A DNA stretch of 21,398 nt. Source: Kipferlia bialata (taxonomy: Eukaryota > Fornicata). Positions 1 to 8,184 of the stretch are shown piece after piece (within the stretch, counting starts at the first letter, position 1; every line of letters begins with the position of its first letter). The stretch spans positions 1 to 21,398 of the forward strand of contig BDIP01000260.1 of assembly GCA_003568945.1 (NCBI GenBank), written 5' to 3'. Position numbers and translations under genes: made by a program. The notes under the pieces are model-generated. The model saw nothing but the letters and a program-made list of their open reading frames with translations. It had not been told where the DNA came from and made no database searches.

Positions 1-14
1 GAAAACTATACACG

Positions 15-146
15 GTGGAAAACGTTTTCCACAGGTCATTATATAGGGAAGGGGCAGTGTTTTTAGTTTTCCACCAGAGTTTTCCACAATTGTTTTCCAT
101 TTCCACTTGTGGAAATGAAAGTGGAATACTGAATCGGGTTTTCCAC
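15..146. repeat. Cluster of TTTTCCAC / GTGGAAAA words with an 18-bp palindrome
   Basis: A perfect 18-bp palindrome (GTGGAAAACGTTTTCCAC) lies at 15-32. TTTTCCAC recurs at 67-74, 80-87 and 139-146, TTTTCCAT lies at 93-100, and an 8-bp inverted repeat (ATTTCCAC / GTGGAAAT, 2-base loop) lies at 99-116. Such density in 130 bases is far above chance. A protein-binding array or a decayed short tandem repeat are both possible; function unknown. Confidence 0.8.
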
Positions 147-158
147 TACACTATATCG

Positions 159-286
159 AGGGTTTAGTGTGTGAATGTCTTTGTCCGTAAGGATCAATAA
201 AAACTATATCTCACTGATGTACATCACACAATAAGGGTTTAGTGTGTGAATGTCTTTGTCCGTAAGGATCAATAAAAACTATATCT
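159..286. repeat. 53-bp direct repeat pair, 75-bp period
   Basis: A 53-base word that begins AGGGTTTAGTGTGTGAATG and ends AATAAAAACTATATCT occurs at 159-211 and again, with no mismatch that I can see, at 234-286. The 22-base spacer is unique. The perfect identity suggests a recent duplication or a constrained element. The sequence leading into the second copy, AATAAGGGTTT, also appears at 9786-9796 upstream of gene 2. Confidence 0.9.
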
Positions 287-364
287 TGGTATCATATATA
301 CATATATATACATATGTATACATACTACCTGTATATATAAATATATGTACATATAGATTCAACC

Positions 365-411
365 ATACCTGTTAGGCTTGATGGGTATCAGGATGGGTGT
401 CTGTGTCTTGG
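365..411 (-). repeat. Donor-side copy of gene 1 exon 13
   Basis: Repeats the last part of exon 13 plus its GTATG donor. Two differences are silent third-position changes and two are replacements (CTC to CCC, AGG to AAG). It lies about 110 bases downstream of the original in transcript direction. Confidence 0.8.
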
Positions 412-477
412 TACCATACTCACACACACCAATATATACATACTATACTCTCTCTCTCTCACACTCTATATATATAC

Positions 478-1849
478 CTGTTAGGCCTGATGAGTATGAG
501 GATGGGTGTCTGTGTCTTGGTGCCACCTGGGACAGGGGTGGGCAGGACAAAGGTGCCCTGGGATTAGTAGGGGTAGTACAGTGTAGGATATTAGACTAAT
601 ATATAATAATATATACACATATATATATTATATTATATTGTGTATGTGGTATCACCGGGTACAGGGGTGGGCAGCACAAAGGTGCCCTACGGTGAGAAAG
701 GACTCTACAGTAAAGGATACATGCATACAAATACACACATATATATATACATTCGTGTATATAGATACAGGACATAGCAGCCCTGGTGATGAGGTGAACT
801 ATATATATATAGAAAATACTGTGTATACAAGAATATATACCTCTATCCCCTGCAGGCTCTTGGTGGGGTATGCCCTGGCCCATGTGTTGAACCATATATA
901 TTATATATACACTTACTATATATATACTATATCCATATACATACCTCTATACCCTGTAGACTCTTAGTAGGGTATGCCCTGGCCCATGTGTTGAACCTCT
1001 TGACCACACCATACTTGAGTGCCCATTTAACCTAGGGTGAATATATATATAGTGTATATATACATAGAGAGAGAGAGAGAGAGAGAGGTATTGTCTTAGT
1101 AATACAGCAAATGTGTTGAACCTCTTGACCACACCATACTTCAGTGCACACTTAACCTATAGTCAGTATATGAATACATATATATATACATATATATAGA
1201 TATACATATATATACATAGAGAGAGAGAGAGAGAGAGAGAGTTGAACCTCTTGACGACACCATACTTGAGCGCCCACTTGACCTATTGTCAATATATAGT
1301 ATACATATTTATACATATATATAGAGAGAGACAGAGTGAGAGAGAGAGAGAGCTGAACCTCTTGACCACCCCGTACTTGAGTGCCCACTTGACCTAGGGT
1401 AGGTATAATACACACACACACATATATATATATAGATACATAGATATATAAAGAGAGATAAATGAACCTCTTGACCACACCATACTTGAGTGCCCACTTG
1501 ATCTGTGGTAGGTATAAAGCATATATACAAATATATAGATACACACGTTGGTACTGTGTAACGTAGTGTGGGGGCTAGACCATGCTTAAGTGCCCACTTG
1601 ACCAAGGAGGCAGATATATAGTATAATGAAGAGAGAGAGAGAGATGGAGAGAGAGAAAGAGAGATATGAACCTCTTGACGATACCATACTTCAGTGCCCA
1701 CTTAATCTAGAGTAAATATATGATATAATAGAGAGAGACAGAAATAGATGGAGAGAGAAAGAGAGAGAAAGAGAGTACCTTTGTGACGGGTGATGTGGTG
1801 AGGTTGTCGATGTGACATATACACATATATACACATAATATAGAAATAC

Positions 1850-1894
<45 letters not shown>

Positions 1895-4800
1895 CCTTTG
1901 TAACGGGTACTGTGCTGAGGTTGTCGATGTGGACGTGGAGGTGGGTGCCCTCACTGGGTGTGAGTGTATGCAATATATACATATATATATGTGTGTATAT
2001 ATTTTGAAAATTGAATGTAACTTTTGAGATTCAGATGCTGAGAAAACCATATATATATGAGTGAGTGTACATACCCAACAGGTTCCAATAGTATCGATTA
2101 TTACGCATAAGCATACCCCACTGATGCCACCAGGGATGGCACAGACACTCTCACATTGACCAGGTCATATATACATATATAACCATTCGAGTATATACAT
2201 ATATGTGTGTGTGTGTACATACCCGACTGATGCAACCAGAGATGGCACCGACACTATCACATTGACCAGGTCCTTCTTGGTGCAGCATGAAACAGCCATG
2301 GCCTGGGGGTAGAATATGTACATCAATACTCGTAATGAATATTAGTATGAATAATCATAGTGTAATATAGACACTCAGTAGAGTATCACGAAAGTTCTTG
2401 GTGCAGCAGGACACAGCCATGGCCTAGGGATAAATATACATATATATACATATTACAATGCATATAATCTACTATATATATAGGGTATTGGTGCAGCAGG
2501 AGACAGATATGGCCTGGGGGTCATTATTGAAGTGATAATATAGCACATTGCATACACAGTACAAATGCAGTACTATATAGACCTGGCATGTTGATACTAT
2601 ATACACTATCATGCACTCTCTCTGTACCTGTGCACTCATTGGAACAGGCTCTCCAGGCCTGGCGGGATCCATGGGGAGGGGGAGGTACCTTGAATCAGAT
2701 ATGGGTATATATATACAATGCAATGATAATAGAATACCTATCTATATATCAATTATTAAGTATATACTATAATCATAGAGTAGTATATATATATGAATAT
2801 TCCAATATGCATAGCAGGATCCATGGGAAGAGGAGTGTGAACCTAGAGGTAAGGCACAGTATCAGATAACCTAGGGTGGGGTGTTGATATATATGTGTAG
2901 AATAGATGTAGGGGTAGGTAAGGAGGGAGACAGAGACAGATAGAGAGAATGCCTTGCCTGCCACCAGGGGGAGGTAGGACATATACACTGGCACAAACGT
3001 ATATTTGTACTAACATATAAATACATACATACATAGAATGTCACTGGTATATATATGTATGTATATATATACATTGGAAACAAATACCGGACCTGCCGCC
3101 AGGGGGAGGAAGGACATACACACTGGCACCCAGCTTGTCATCCATGCCTGACATAAGGGTGTAGAGGGGGAGAGAGAGAGAGAGAGAGAGATGCGACACC
3201 TGCCAGCTGTTAGAATATACAACTTATGATACTTGAGTCTCTATCACCGTACTGCCTTCGATTATGGGTCAGAATTTTCAGATCACCATCTAGACAAAGT
3301 ACCTCACACATAAACAAATACACTAATGTGAACGAATCTATATATAGAGAGAGAGTGTGTATATATAGAGAGAGAGTGTATATATATACTGATACTGATC
3401 CCCGTACCGCCCTTGATTCTAACCACCATCTTGACAAAGTATCTGTATTGTATATGTGTAGAACATAAGTACAATTATAACATATATATATTTATATAGT
3501 ACAAATAGTACATGTAGACCATATGTACTATATGATATAGTATATATATCCATATATACATACCCCCCTTGATTCTGACCACCATCTTGACAAAGTATCT
3601 CACATTGTCGGCTGGCTCATGATCTTCGACCTTTCTGGGTGTAAAAGAGTGTAGAGAGAGAGAGAGAGACGGTCATTGCATCATTGGCGGAGTACCCCGC
3701 TCAAGGATATCTGCTTATATCATATGTATGAATGTTCACCTTCCTGGTACAGTCATTGCATCATTGCCGGAGTACACGGACCAAGGGAGGTTAGGGGGTA
3801 CGGTGGTCTAAGTAAATGAGAAGGAGAGAGAAGGGAGTGGTAAAAAGAATGGGATAGAGGGAGAGAGAGAACATAGTGAAGAGGCAAGAAGGGGGGAGAG
3901 GGAGAGTGGCTCACCTGGATGAGAACACAGGGGGGGGGAGAGAACATGGTGGCAGTGAGAGGGAGGGAGAGAGAGAGACTTGGGGGAAATGAGAGAGAAG
4001 GAGATATAGAGAGAGAGATTCTCACCTGGATGGGGAATGTGAGTGCCTGGCCAGCTGACACGGCAGTCACATCCTGGGCATAAGTGGGATAGGGAGAGAG
4101 GGGGAGAGAGACGGAGAGAGAGAGAGAAAGAGTGCCTGACCAGCCGAGAGGGCAGTTACATCCTGTATTTGTCAGTGGGAGAGCACATATAGATATAGTA
4201 CTCAGCGAGAGGGGGGGGGGAGAGATACAGGAAGGGGGGGGGGGGGGGGGAGATTGAGAGACTCACCTGCACAGAGAGGAGCTCCTGGTTCACAAGGGAA
4301 CGCCTGGGAATCAGATAGAGACGTGGTGATATATGGAGATAAACACAGTGTGACATGGTGACATAGAGAGAGTCATTACATATAGTGTACCCAATTCTAG
4401 TCTTCGGCAGAATACACATGCACTATATATAGATACATAAACTACCCACCTGTTGACGGTCACCCCCCTCTCGCCCTGCACAAAGACATGCTCCTCTCCA
4501 AAGAGGGAGAGAGACACCCTAGAGTGAGAGAGTAGTATAGAAGGGAGAGAGTGATAGAGAGATTGAGAGCAGTAGTCACAAAGACATGCTCCTCTTCAAA
4601 GAGGGAGAGAGCTATCCTAGAGTAAGAGATGAAGAAGAGTGATAGTGAAGAGAGAGTGATAGTGTAGAGAGAGAGTGAAGAGGGAGAGAGACACCCTATG
4701 GTGAGAGTAGTATATAGTATAGAGAGAGTGAAAGTGTAGAGAGAGACCCTGCAGTGAGAGAGTAGTATAGTACAGAGAGTGATAGTGACGAGATAGAGTA

Positions 4801-5375
4801 CATGCTCCTCTCCAAAGAGGGAGAGCGCTATCCTTTGGTGAGAGAGACACTCTGCAGTGAGAGAGTAATATAGAAGGGAGAGTGATAGTGAAGAGGGAGA
4901 GCGAAGAGGGACACTGTAAGTGAGAGAGATTGCATGCTCCTCTCCAAAGAGGGAGAGAGACACCCCAGAGTGAGAGAGGGTGAAGAGGGAGTGTGATACC
5001 AACGAGGGAGAGAGCTATCCTATGGTGAACAAAGGGATAGAGTGAAGACAGTGAACGGATAGTAGTTGACACAGATATCAATTGACATTGAGAGACACAC
5101 TGATAGACGGTTCACTGTACCCAATCAATTATATACCCAAGAGGGTTATAGTTTAGCACCGCCAACCCACCCCGTGACAGTGATGTCCTTGCTGGGGGTG
5201 TATGACACAGTGGCCTGAAGAGGCTCGCCTGAGGGTGAGAACATAGAGTATATATAGAGAGTGAGGATGATACATAACTGTGTCATCAAGTACATCAATG
5301 TTCACCTGGTGTGTAGAGGGGTATGGCCCTGTCCCACTGTACTGACATTTTGCCGGTGGCGCTGAAGTATCCCAT
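478..5375 (-). CDS. Gene 1: arrestin-fold (alpha-arrestin-like) protein, 13 exons, 3' end not in window
   Basis: Exons in transcript order: 5306-5375, 5171-5228, 4450-4518, 4267-4303, 4026-4073, 3740-3807, 3564-3634, 3093-3147, 2628-2688, 2223-2302, 1896-1953, 945-1031, 478-557. All twelve junctions keep phase and give about 280 residues without a stop. Motifs seen: YTPGEPL near residue 21, VSLSLFGEEH (44-53), FPIQTTVPPNLP (91-102), NVRYFVKM (127-134), RPGEPV (169-174) and HIDNLS (214-219). In arrestins the N-domain opens with PGE, then has a GEE-type strand, the FPF-x-LPP-x-LP hairpin and V-x-Y-x-V-K; the C-domain repeats PGE and ends in a DN-S strand. That order is matched here. Family role: adaptor linking membrane cargo to trafficking or ubiquitin machinery; the role in this organism is inferred. 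The last exon seen ends in phase 2, so a further exon is needed. I chose the ATG at 5375 because the frame runs straight into the arrestin motifs. Vps26, another arrestin-fold protein, is the main alternative. Confidence 0.82.
651..695 (-). repeat. Acceptor-side copy of gene 1 exon 13
   Basis: Repeats the acceptor and the first 11 codons of exon 13 (GTFVLPTPVPG) with only silent differences (GTC to GTG, GTC to GTA, CCA to CCC), then diverges into AT-rich intron. It lies upstream of the true exon in transcript direction. Confidence 0.82.
840..890 (-). repeat. Donor-side copy of gene 1 exon 12
   Basis: Seventeen codons of the end of exon 12 (from FNTWARAYPTKSLQGIE) are repeated with a GTATAT donor. 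All five nucleotide differences are at third positions and silent: CCT/CCC, ACT/ACC, AGT/AGC, CTA/CTG, GGT/GGG. This is the clearest case of codon-level constraint on a copy. Confidence 0.88.
1115..1708 (-). repeat. Six acceptor-side copies of gene 1 exon 12
   Basis: Copies of the exon 12 start (VKWALKYGVVKRF) lie at 1115-1156, 1241-1282, 1352-1393, 1463-1502, 1574-1602 (truncated, no AG) and 1665-1706; the true exon is 945-1031. Five of the six carry an AG acceptor. Spacing is close to 111 bases (1241, 1352, 1463, 1574), and most copies run straight into a CT tract on the transcript strand. Differences from the true exon are almost all at third codon positions. Confidence 0.92.
1779..1813 (-). 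repeat. Donor-side copy of gene 1 exon 11
   Basis: Repeats the last 11 codons of exon 11 (IDNLSTVPVTK becomes IDNLTTSPVTK) followed by a GTACT donor. It has mixed silent and replacement differences, so it is less constrained than its neighbours. Confidence 0.82.
1854..1891. repeat. (AT)n microsatellite in gene 1 intron 11
   Basis: An uninterrupted AT dinucleotide run of about 38 bases, directly downstream of exon 11's donor in transcript direction. Confidence 0.95.
2117..2166 (-). repeat. Donor-side copy of gene 1 exon 10
   Basis: The last 16-17 codons of exon 10 (from DLVNV to ASVG) are repeated with a GTATGC donor. Four of five differences are silent third-position changes; one replaces Ile by Arg. 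Confidence 0.85.
2394..2513 (-). repeat. Two acceptor-side copies of gene 1 exon 10
   Basis: Copies at 2394-2423 and 2487-2513 repeat the acceptor and about ten codons (AMAVSCCTK), against the true exon at 2223-2302. Third-position differences dominate (GTT to GTG or GTC, TCA to TCC). Confidence 0.85.
2816..2844 (-). repeat. Acceptor-side copy of gene 1 exon 9
   Basis: CCCATGGATCC and a CT-rich run after a CTAG acceptor match the start of exon 9 (2628-2688), with two extra bases and several changes. Decayed. Confidence 0.65.
2958..2992 (-). repeat. Donor-side copy of gene 1 exon 8
   Basis: The last twelve codons of exon 8 (ASVYVLPPPGGR) are repeated with three differences, all silent. The base after GGCAG is GC rather than GT. 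The true donor, GGCAG followed by GTCCGG, is fixed by phase with exon 9. Confidence 0.82.
3251..3442 (-). repeat. Two donor-side copies of gene 1 exon 7
   Basis: The nearer copy, 3408-3442, repeats YFVKMVVRIKG with two silent differences and a GTACG donor. The farther one, 3251-3302, is strongly diverged and carries an insertion, as expected for an older copy. Confidence 0.8.
3670..3705 (-). repeat. Copy of the middle of gene 1 exon 6
   Basis: Repeats the bases encoding the segment around SGNDAMT downstream of exon 6 (3740-3807). It has no donor, and it is followed by a CT tract on the transcript strand. Confidence 0.7.
3914..4163 (-). repeat. Acceptor-side and donor-side copies of gene 1 exon 5
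   Basis: 4131-4163 repeats the start of exon 5 (DVTAVSAGQAL becomes DVTALSAGQAL), mostly by silent changes. 3914-3930 repeats only the terminal CATCCAG plus GTGAG donor. The true exon, 4026-4073, lies between them. Confidence 0.75.
4211..4250. repeat. Poly(G) tracts, 10 and 17 bases
   Basis: G runs at 4211-4220 and 4234-4250 lie in intron 4 of gene 1, so the transcript carries poly(C) and the template strand is G-rich. Such runs could form quadruplex structure on the plus strand and are also prone to length error in sequencing. Confidence 0.9.
4577..5030 (-). repeat. Multiple acceptor-side copies of gene 1 exon 3
   Basis: Clear copies of the exon 3 start (SLSLFGEEH and upstream acceptor) lie at about 4577-4626, 4679-4706, 4800-4843, 4933-4976 and 5001-5030, with weaker fragments near 4739-4757, 4847-4860 and 4900-4922. 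The true exon is 4450-4518. The whole of intron 2 is effectively built from these units plus GA/CT simple sequence. Confidence 0.85.
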
Positions 5376-5440
5376 GTTGATGATACACAGTGGGTAAAAC
5401 TATTGGAAGAGAACTAGGCCAAGGGTCATTCTCGTCAATT

Positions 5441-5467
5441 TGCCAAAAACCCTTAATTGAACCCTTA
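5441..5467. promoter_or_regulatory. Candidate promoter block of gene 1 (TGCCAAAAAC...AACCCTTA)
   Basis: TGCCAAAAAC followed by AACCCTTA lies about 66 bases upstream of the gene 1 ATG. The same pair of words recurs at 5573-5597, about 56 bases upstream of the duplicated ATG, while the sequence between has diverged. The conservation suggests, but does not prove, a binding site. Confidence 0.35.
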
Positions 5468-5480
5468 GTTTCCAAGATAT

Positions 5481-5517
5481 GTACAGACATCGTGCCGGTA
5501 GCGCTGAAGTATCCCAT
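5481..5517 (-). repeat. Duplicate of the gene 1 start codon region
   Basis: 37 bases match 5339-5375 with four differences, including the ATG and MGYFSATG; the copy reads T in place of K at residue 9. It opens a 71-codon frame that overlaps the true start in another frame and ends in intron 1. It is a 142-bp-period duplication of promoter-proximal DNA plus the first codons. Confidence 0.88.
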
Positions 5518-5597
5518 ATTCTAGTGGATAGTAACACTGGTATAAGACTCGTTGTCTCATGTCCAACGAGTTGTGCCAAAAACTCACTTCAACCCTT

Positions 5598-5604
5598 ATT
5601 TACA
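5598..5604 (-). terminator. Candidate poly(A) signal of gene 2 (TGTAAAT)
   Basis: TGTAAAT on the transcript strand, about 117 bases past the gene 2 stop. It resembles the AGTRAAY-type signal known from Giardia and the AGTAAAT found past gene 4. Short motif, weak evidence. Confidence 0.25.
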
Positions 5605-5691
5605 TTGCATAAATGAAGAATGAAACGAACCCGTGTTCTATTCTATTGAACACACTCCTCTCTTAGTGGTGAGTCACCACTGGATACAGGC

Positions 5692-5738
5692 CGTCTACTT
5701 CAGGTATGTATCTTAATCGTCTACTTTAGGTATGTATC
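5692..5738. repeat. 21-bp tandem duplication over the gene 2 stop codon
   Basis: 5692-5712 and 5718-5738 are the same 21 bases with one mismatch and include the codons for TYLK and the TAG stop. This is the junction-copy habit extended to a gene's 3' end. Confidence 0.85.
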
Positions 5739-8153
5739 CACTGGGACGACACCAAGGACAGCGGCAACAGGGGGGAAGACTATGGCATCAGCAATGTGGA
5801 TATACATATATAGCAGATATATATGTGACATACCACAAGTGTAAGGCTATCATGCAAATAATGATATATGTACATATACGTGTACAATATGTCTGACACA
5901 CCAAGAAGATTGGGTGATTAGGGATGTATATATGATATACTGTCAGTACATCATAGTATATATATTATACTGACATACCAACACAGTTACGCATCTCGTC
6001 CTACAGTATATAACTAACAGTATGTTTAGCAGGCACCAATCAAATAGGTATGGTTAATAGTCGTTCTGAAAGATAGTATATTAATATAGTATATTAATAT
6101 TGTATATTAATACATAGTAGACATGCTCTGAATATGAACACTAATAGCATACCGAGGAAGCCCCTCATCTCGTTCTCAAGTCTCTGTCTGGTGGCCTGTG
6201 AGTGCTTCAGCTCAAGGACCTTGGTCGTCAGTGTTAGTAGTACTATAAGACGAGAGAGGGAACAAGGACATGGGGTAAGATATCCATAATGAGAGCATTC
6301 TTACCTTCTTCTGGTACCTCTGGACCTGTGTCACTGCATCTGTCTTCAGATCCTCACTCAGCCTGGGATGAGGGTGGAGTATACTGCATATAGTAGTCAT
6401 CATTCAATCAATATGTATATGCTTCCCGAAGCAAACGGTCGAAATGATCATGTCAGATACTGCAATATATGATACCTTGGGTTCTTGGCCGCTACCTCAG
6501 CCACTAGCACATCATACTCTGCACCCTCAATGTCAGAGTCTGAGACAGGGGGAGTTGCCTGAGGGTAAGGACTGTATGCAGGTAGGTTAAAATTCAAACA
6601 TTTTTGTTGGTATATAGTACTGAATATCATGAGTCACAGAGTTGAATATATACCCTAACCTTGTAGTCCTCCAGCCACTGCAGTCCCATGCATTTACGGA
6701 TAGTTACCTATACACATGATTGTATACACAAATATATTTGTGTGTATATACTTACTCCTTACCTTGTACTCCTCCAGCCACTGCAGTGCCTCCTTCTGCA
6801 GAGGTGCCAGCTTGGCAAGTGCCTTTAGGAGAGTATCGCTCTGCCTCTGCACCCTTTCACACTCAGCCATGTCCACCCCACTTACACCCCCTCTAACACC
6901 TATACAGTGCTGGATACGGTGAGAGCATGCAATGAGAGGGCCTATCAGACGCAGTACCCCCCTCACATCATTGTTATAGTCCTCCACCACGACGTACTTG
7001 ACCTTGTCAGGGAGAGAGAGACTCATGGTGTCACGGGGAAGGGGGATAAGGCCAATGCTCTCGAAGCTGGACACTAGCTCCTGAGCCTCAACGACAGAGG
7101 ATAGAGCCACGGAATGGTCACGCTGAGAGCTGAAGGTCTGGCGTCAACATTTGAATCTGCCAGTCCAAGCCTATTCTTATCGTTGGACTAATACCTGAAG
7201 AGAGGCGTGGAACTTCGTGCAGAGACCGTACAGGGAGTCGACCAGGGCTCCGCAATCCTCAGAGACAACCTAGAGGGGTCAGAAGTAGGAGAGAGAGCAA
7301 TGCACTCTATATGGAGAGAAGGTAGGGGCTGGGAGGTAGTATACTTGTAATGTAGTGCAAAGTGTACCTTCTCCAGTGTGTGCTCAGACATGAATGCCTG
7401 CACGGCTGCCAGCTGAAAGGTGAGATAATATGGGGGAGGTTGTACATCACTACCAAACATACATGCCGCTTAGTGTCTCTCTCAATGTCAATGGTACAAG
7501 CATACCGTATGAGATACTCATATTTATACACAGTAGGAGACACATGGAAGCCACAATAACAATTAGTGACCTTCTTCTGCAGGCCTGCATCTCTGGATGC
7601 ATCTGTCTCTCTCTGTCTCTCTCTCTCTCTATATATATATATACATATGAGCAATGTACACGTATACACACTACCGTTTTCTGAAGGGCTTTCTGATCTC
7701 TCTCTCTCTCAATGTATATTTATATACAATCATATATATATTGTATATGCATCCTCACTACCTTCTCCTGGAGGGCTGTGTGACTGGATGTCTCTAGGGA
7801 ATCTAGAGCAGAGTACAGGGCTGGAGGGTAAGTGACGTTAGTACACAAATACCGTAAATGTCTATTGTGCCATACATACTATGTATATATAGACTAAATG
7901 TAAATATTTCAATGTATATGTAGAGGGGGAGGGATGACTGAGGTACTGACACAATCCACAACATCAATAGACTTTGCCTACGAATGTTCACATTATTCAA
8001 TGTATACTTCCCCACTATATACGTTATGAATCATAGATACCCTCGACATCCATTGCCTTGACCCTCTCCGTGAGAGCCTTCAGTCTCTCACTGGGAGTGA
8101 GAGGCATACTACAAATTCCATACTTGCACAGTGCACAACCCGTGTAGAGGGTG

Positions 8154-8184
<31 letters not shown>

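Larger units (their letters stand above)
1..477. other. Left flank: intron or intergenic DNA with repeats, no clear exon
   Basis: No exon with both consensus ends is convincing here. The last gene 1 exon seen ends at 478 in phase 2, so its partner lies here or beyond the edge. One candidate acceptor near 154 would open about 31 codons to a TAA, but its sequence is mostly the repeated GTGGAAAAC word. The region holds the TTTTCCAC cluster, the 53-bp repeat pair and a donor-side copy of exon 13. Confidence 0.5.
5376..5720. other. Spacer between gene 2 stop and gene 1 start
   Basis: 345 bases without a supported exon, other than the copy of the gene 1 start at 5481-5517. It contains two TGCCAAAAAC...AACCCTTA blocks (5441-5467 and 5573-5597), each about 56-66 bases upstream of one of the two ATGs, and a TGTAAAT word downstream of gene 2. 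Confidence 0.7.

Noticed and set aside
130-154. Terminal exon of gene 1 in the left flank (acceptor near 154, about 31 codons to TAA)
   Set aside because: Phase fits, but the peptide is built from the repeated GTGGAAAAC word and has no arrestin character. Not annotated.
1115-1708. CRISPR-like array (near-identical 40-base units at regular spacing)
   Set aside because: The units encode an exon start, the spacers are simple sequence, one unit is a real exon, and the setting is a spliced eukaryotic gene.
947-2050. Open frames rich in SLSLSL and YIYIYI, for example 947-1132, 1152-1544, 1309-1701
   Set aside because: They read intronic CT and TA microsatellites plus out-of-frame exon copies. The true exons lie in other frames with consensus splice ends.
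5441-5600. Telomere-like CCCTTA/AAGGGT words
   Set aside because: Only a few isolated copies, not in tandem, and placed in promoter-proximal spacers rather than a terminal array.
5692-5738. Plus-strand donor sites (CTTCAG/GTATGT, CTTTAG/GTATGT)
   Set aside because: No plus-strand exon supports them. They are the reverse complement of the minus-strand gene 2 end and its tandem copy.
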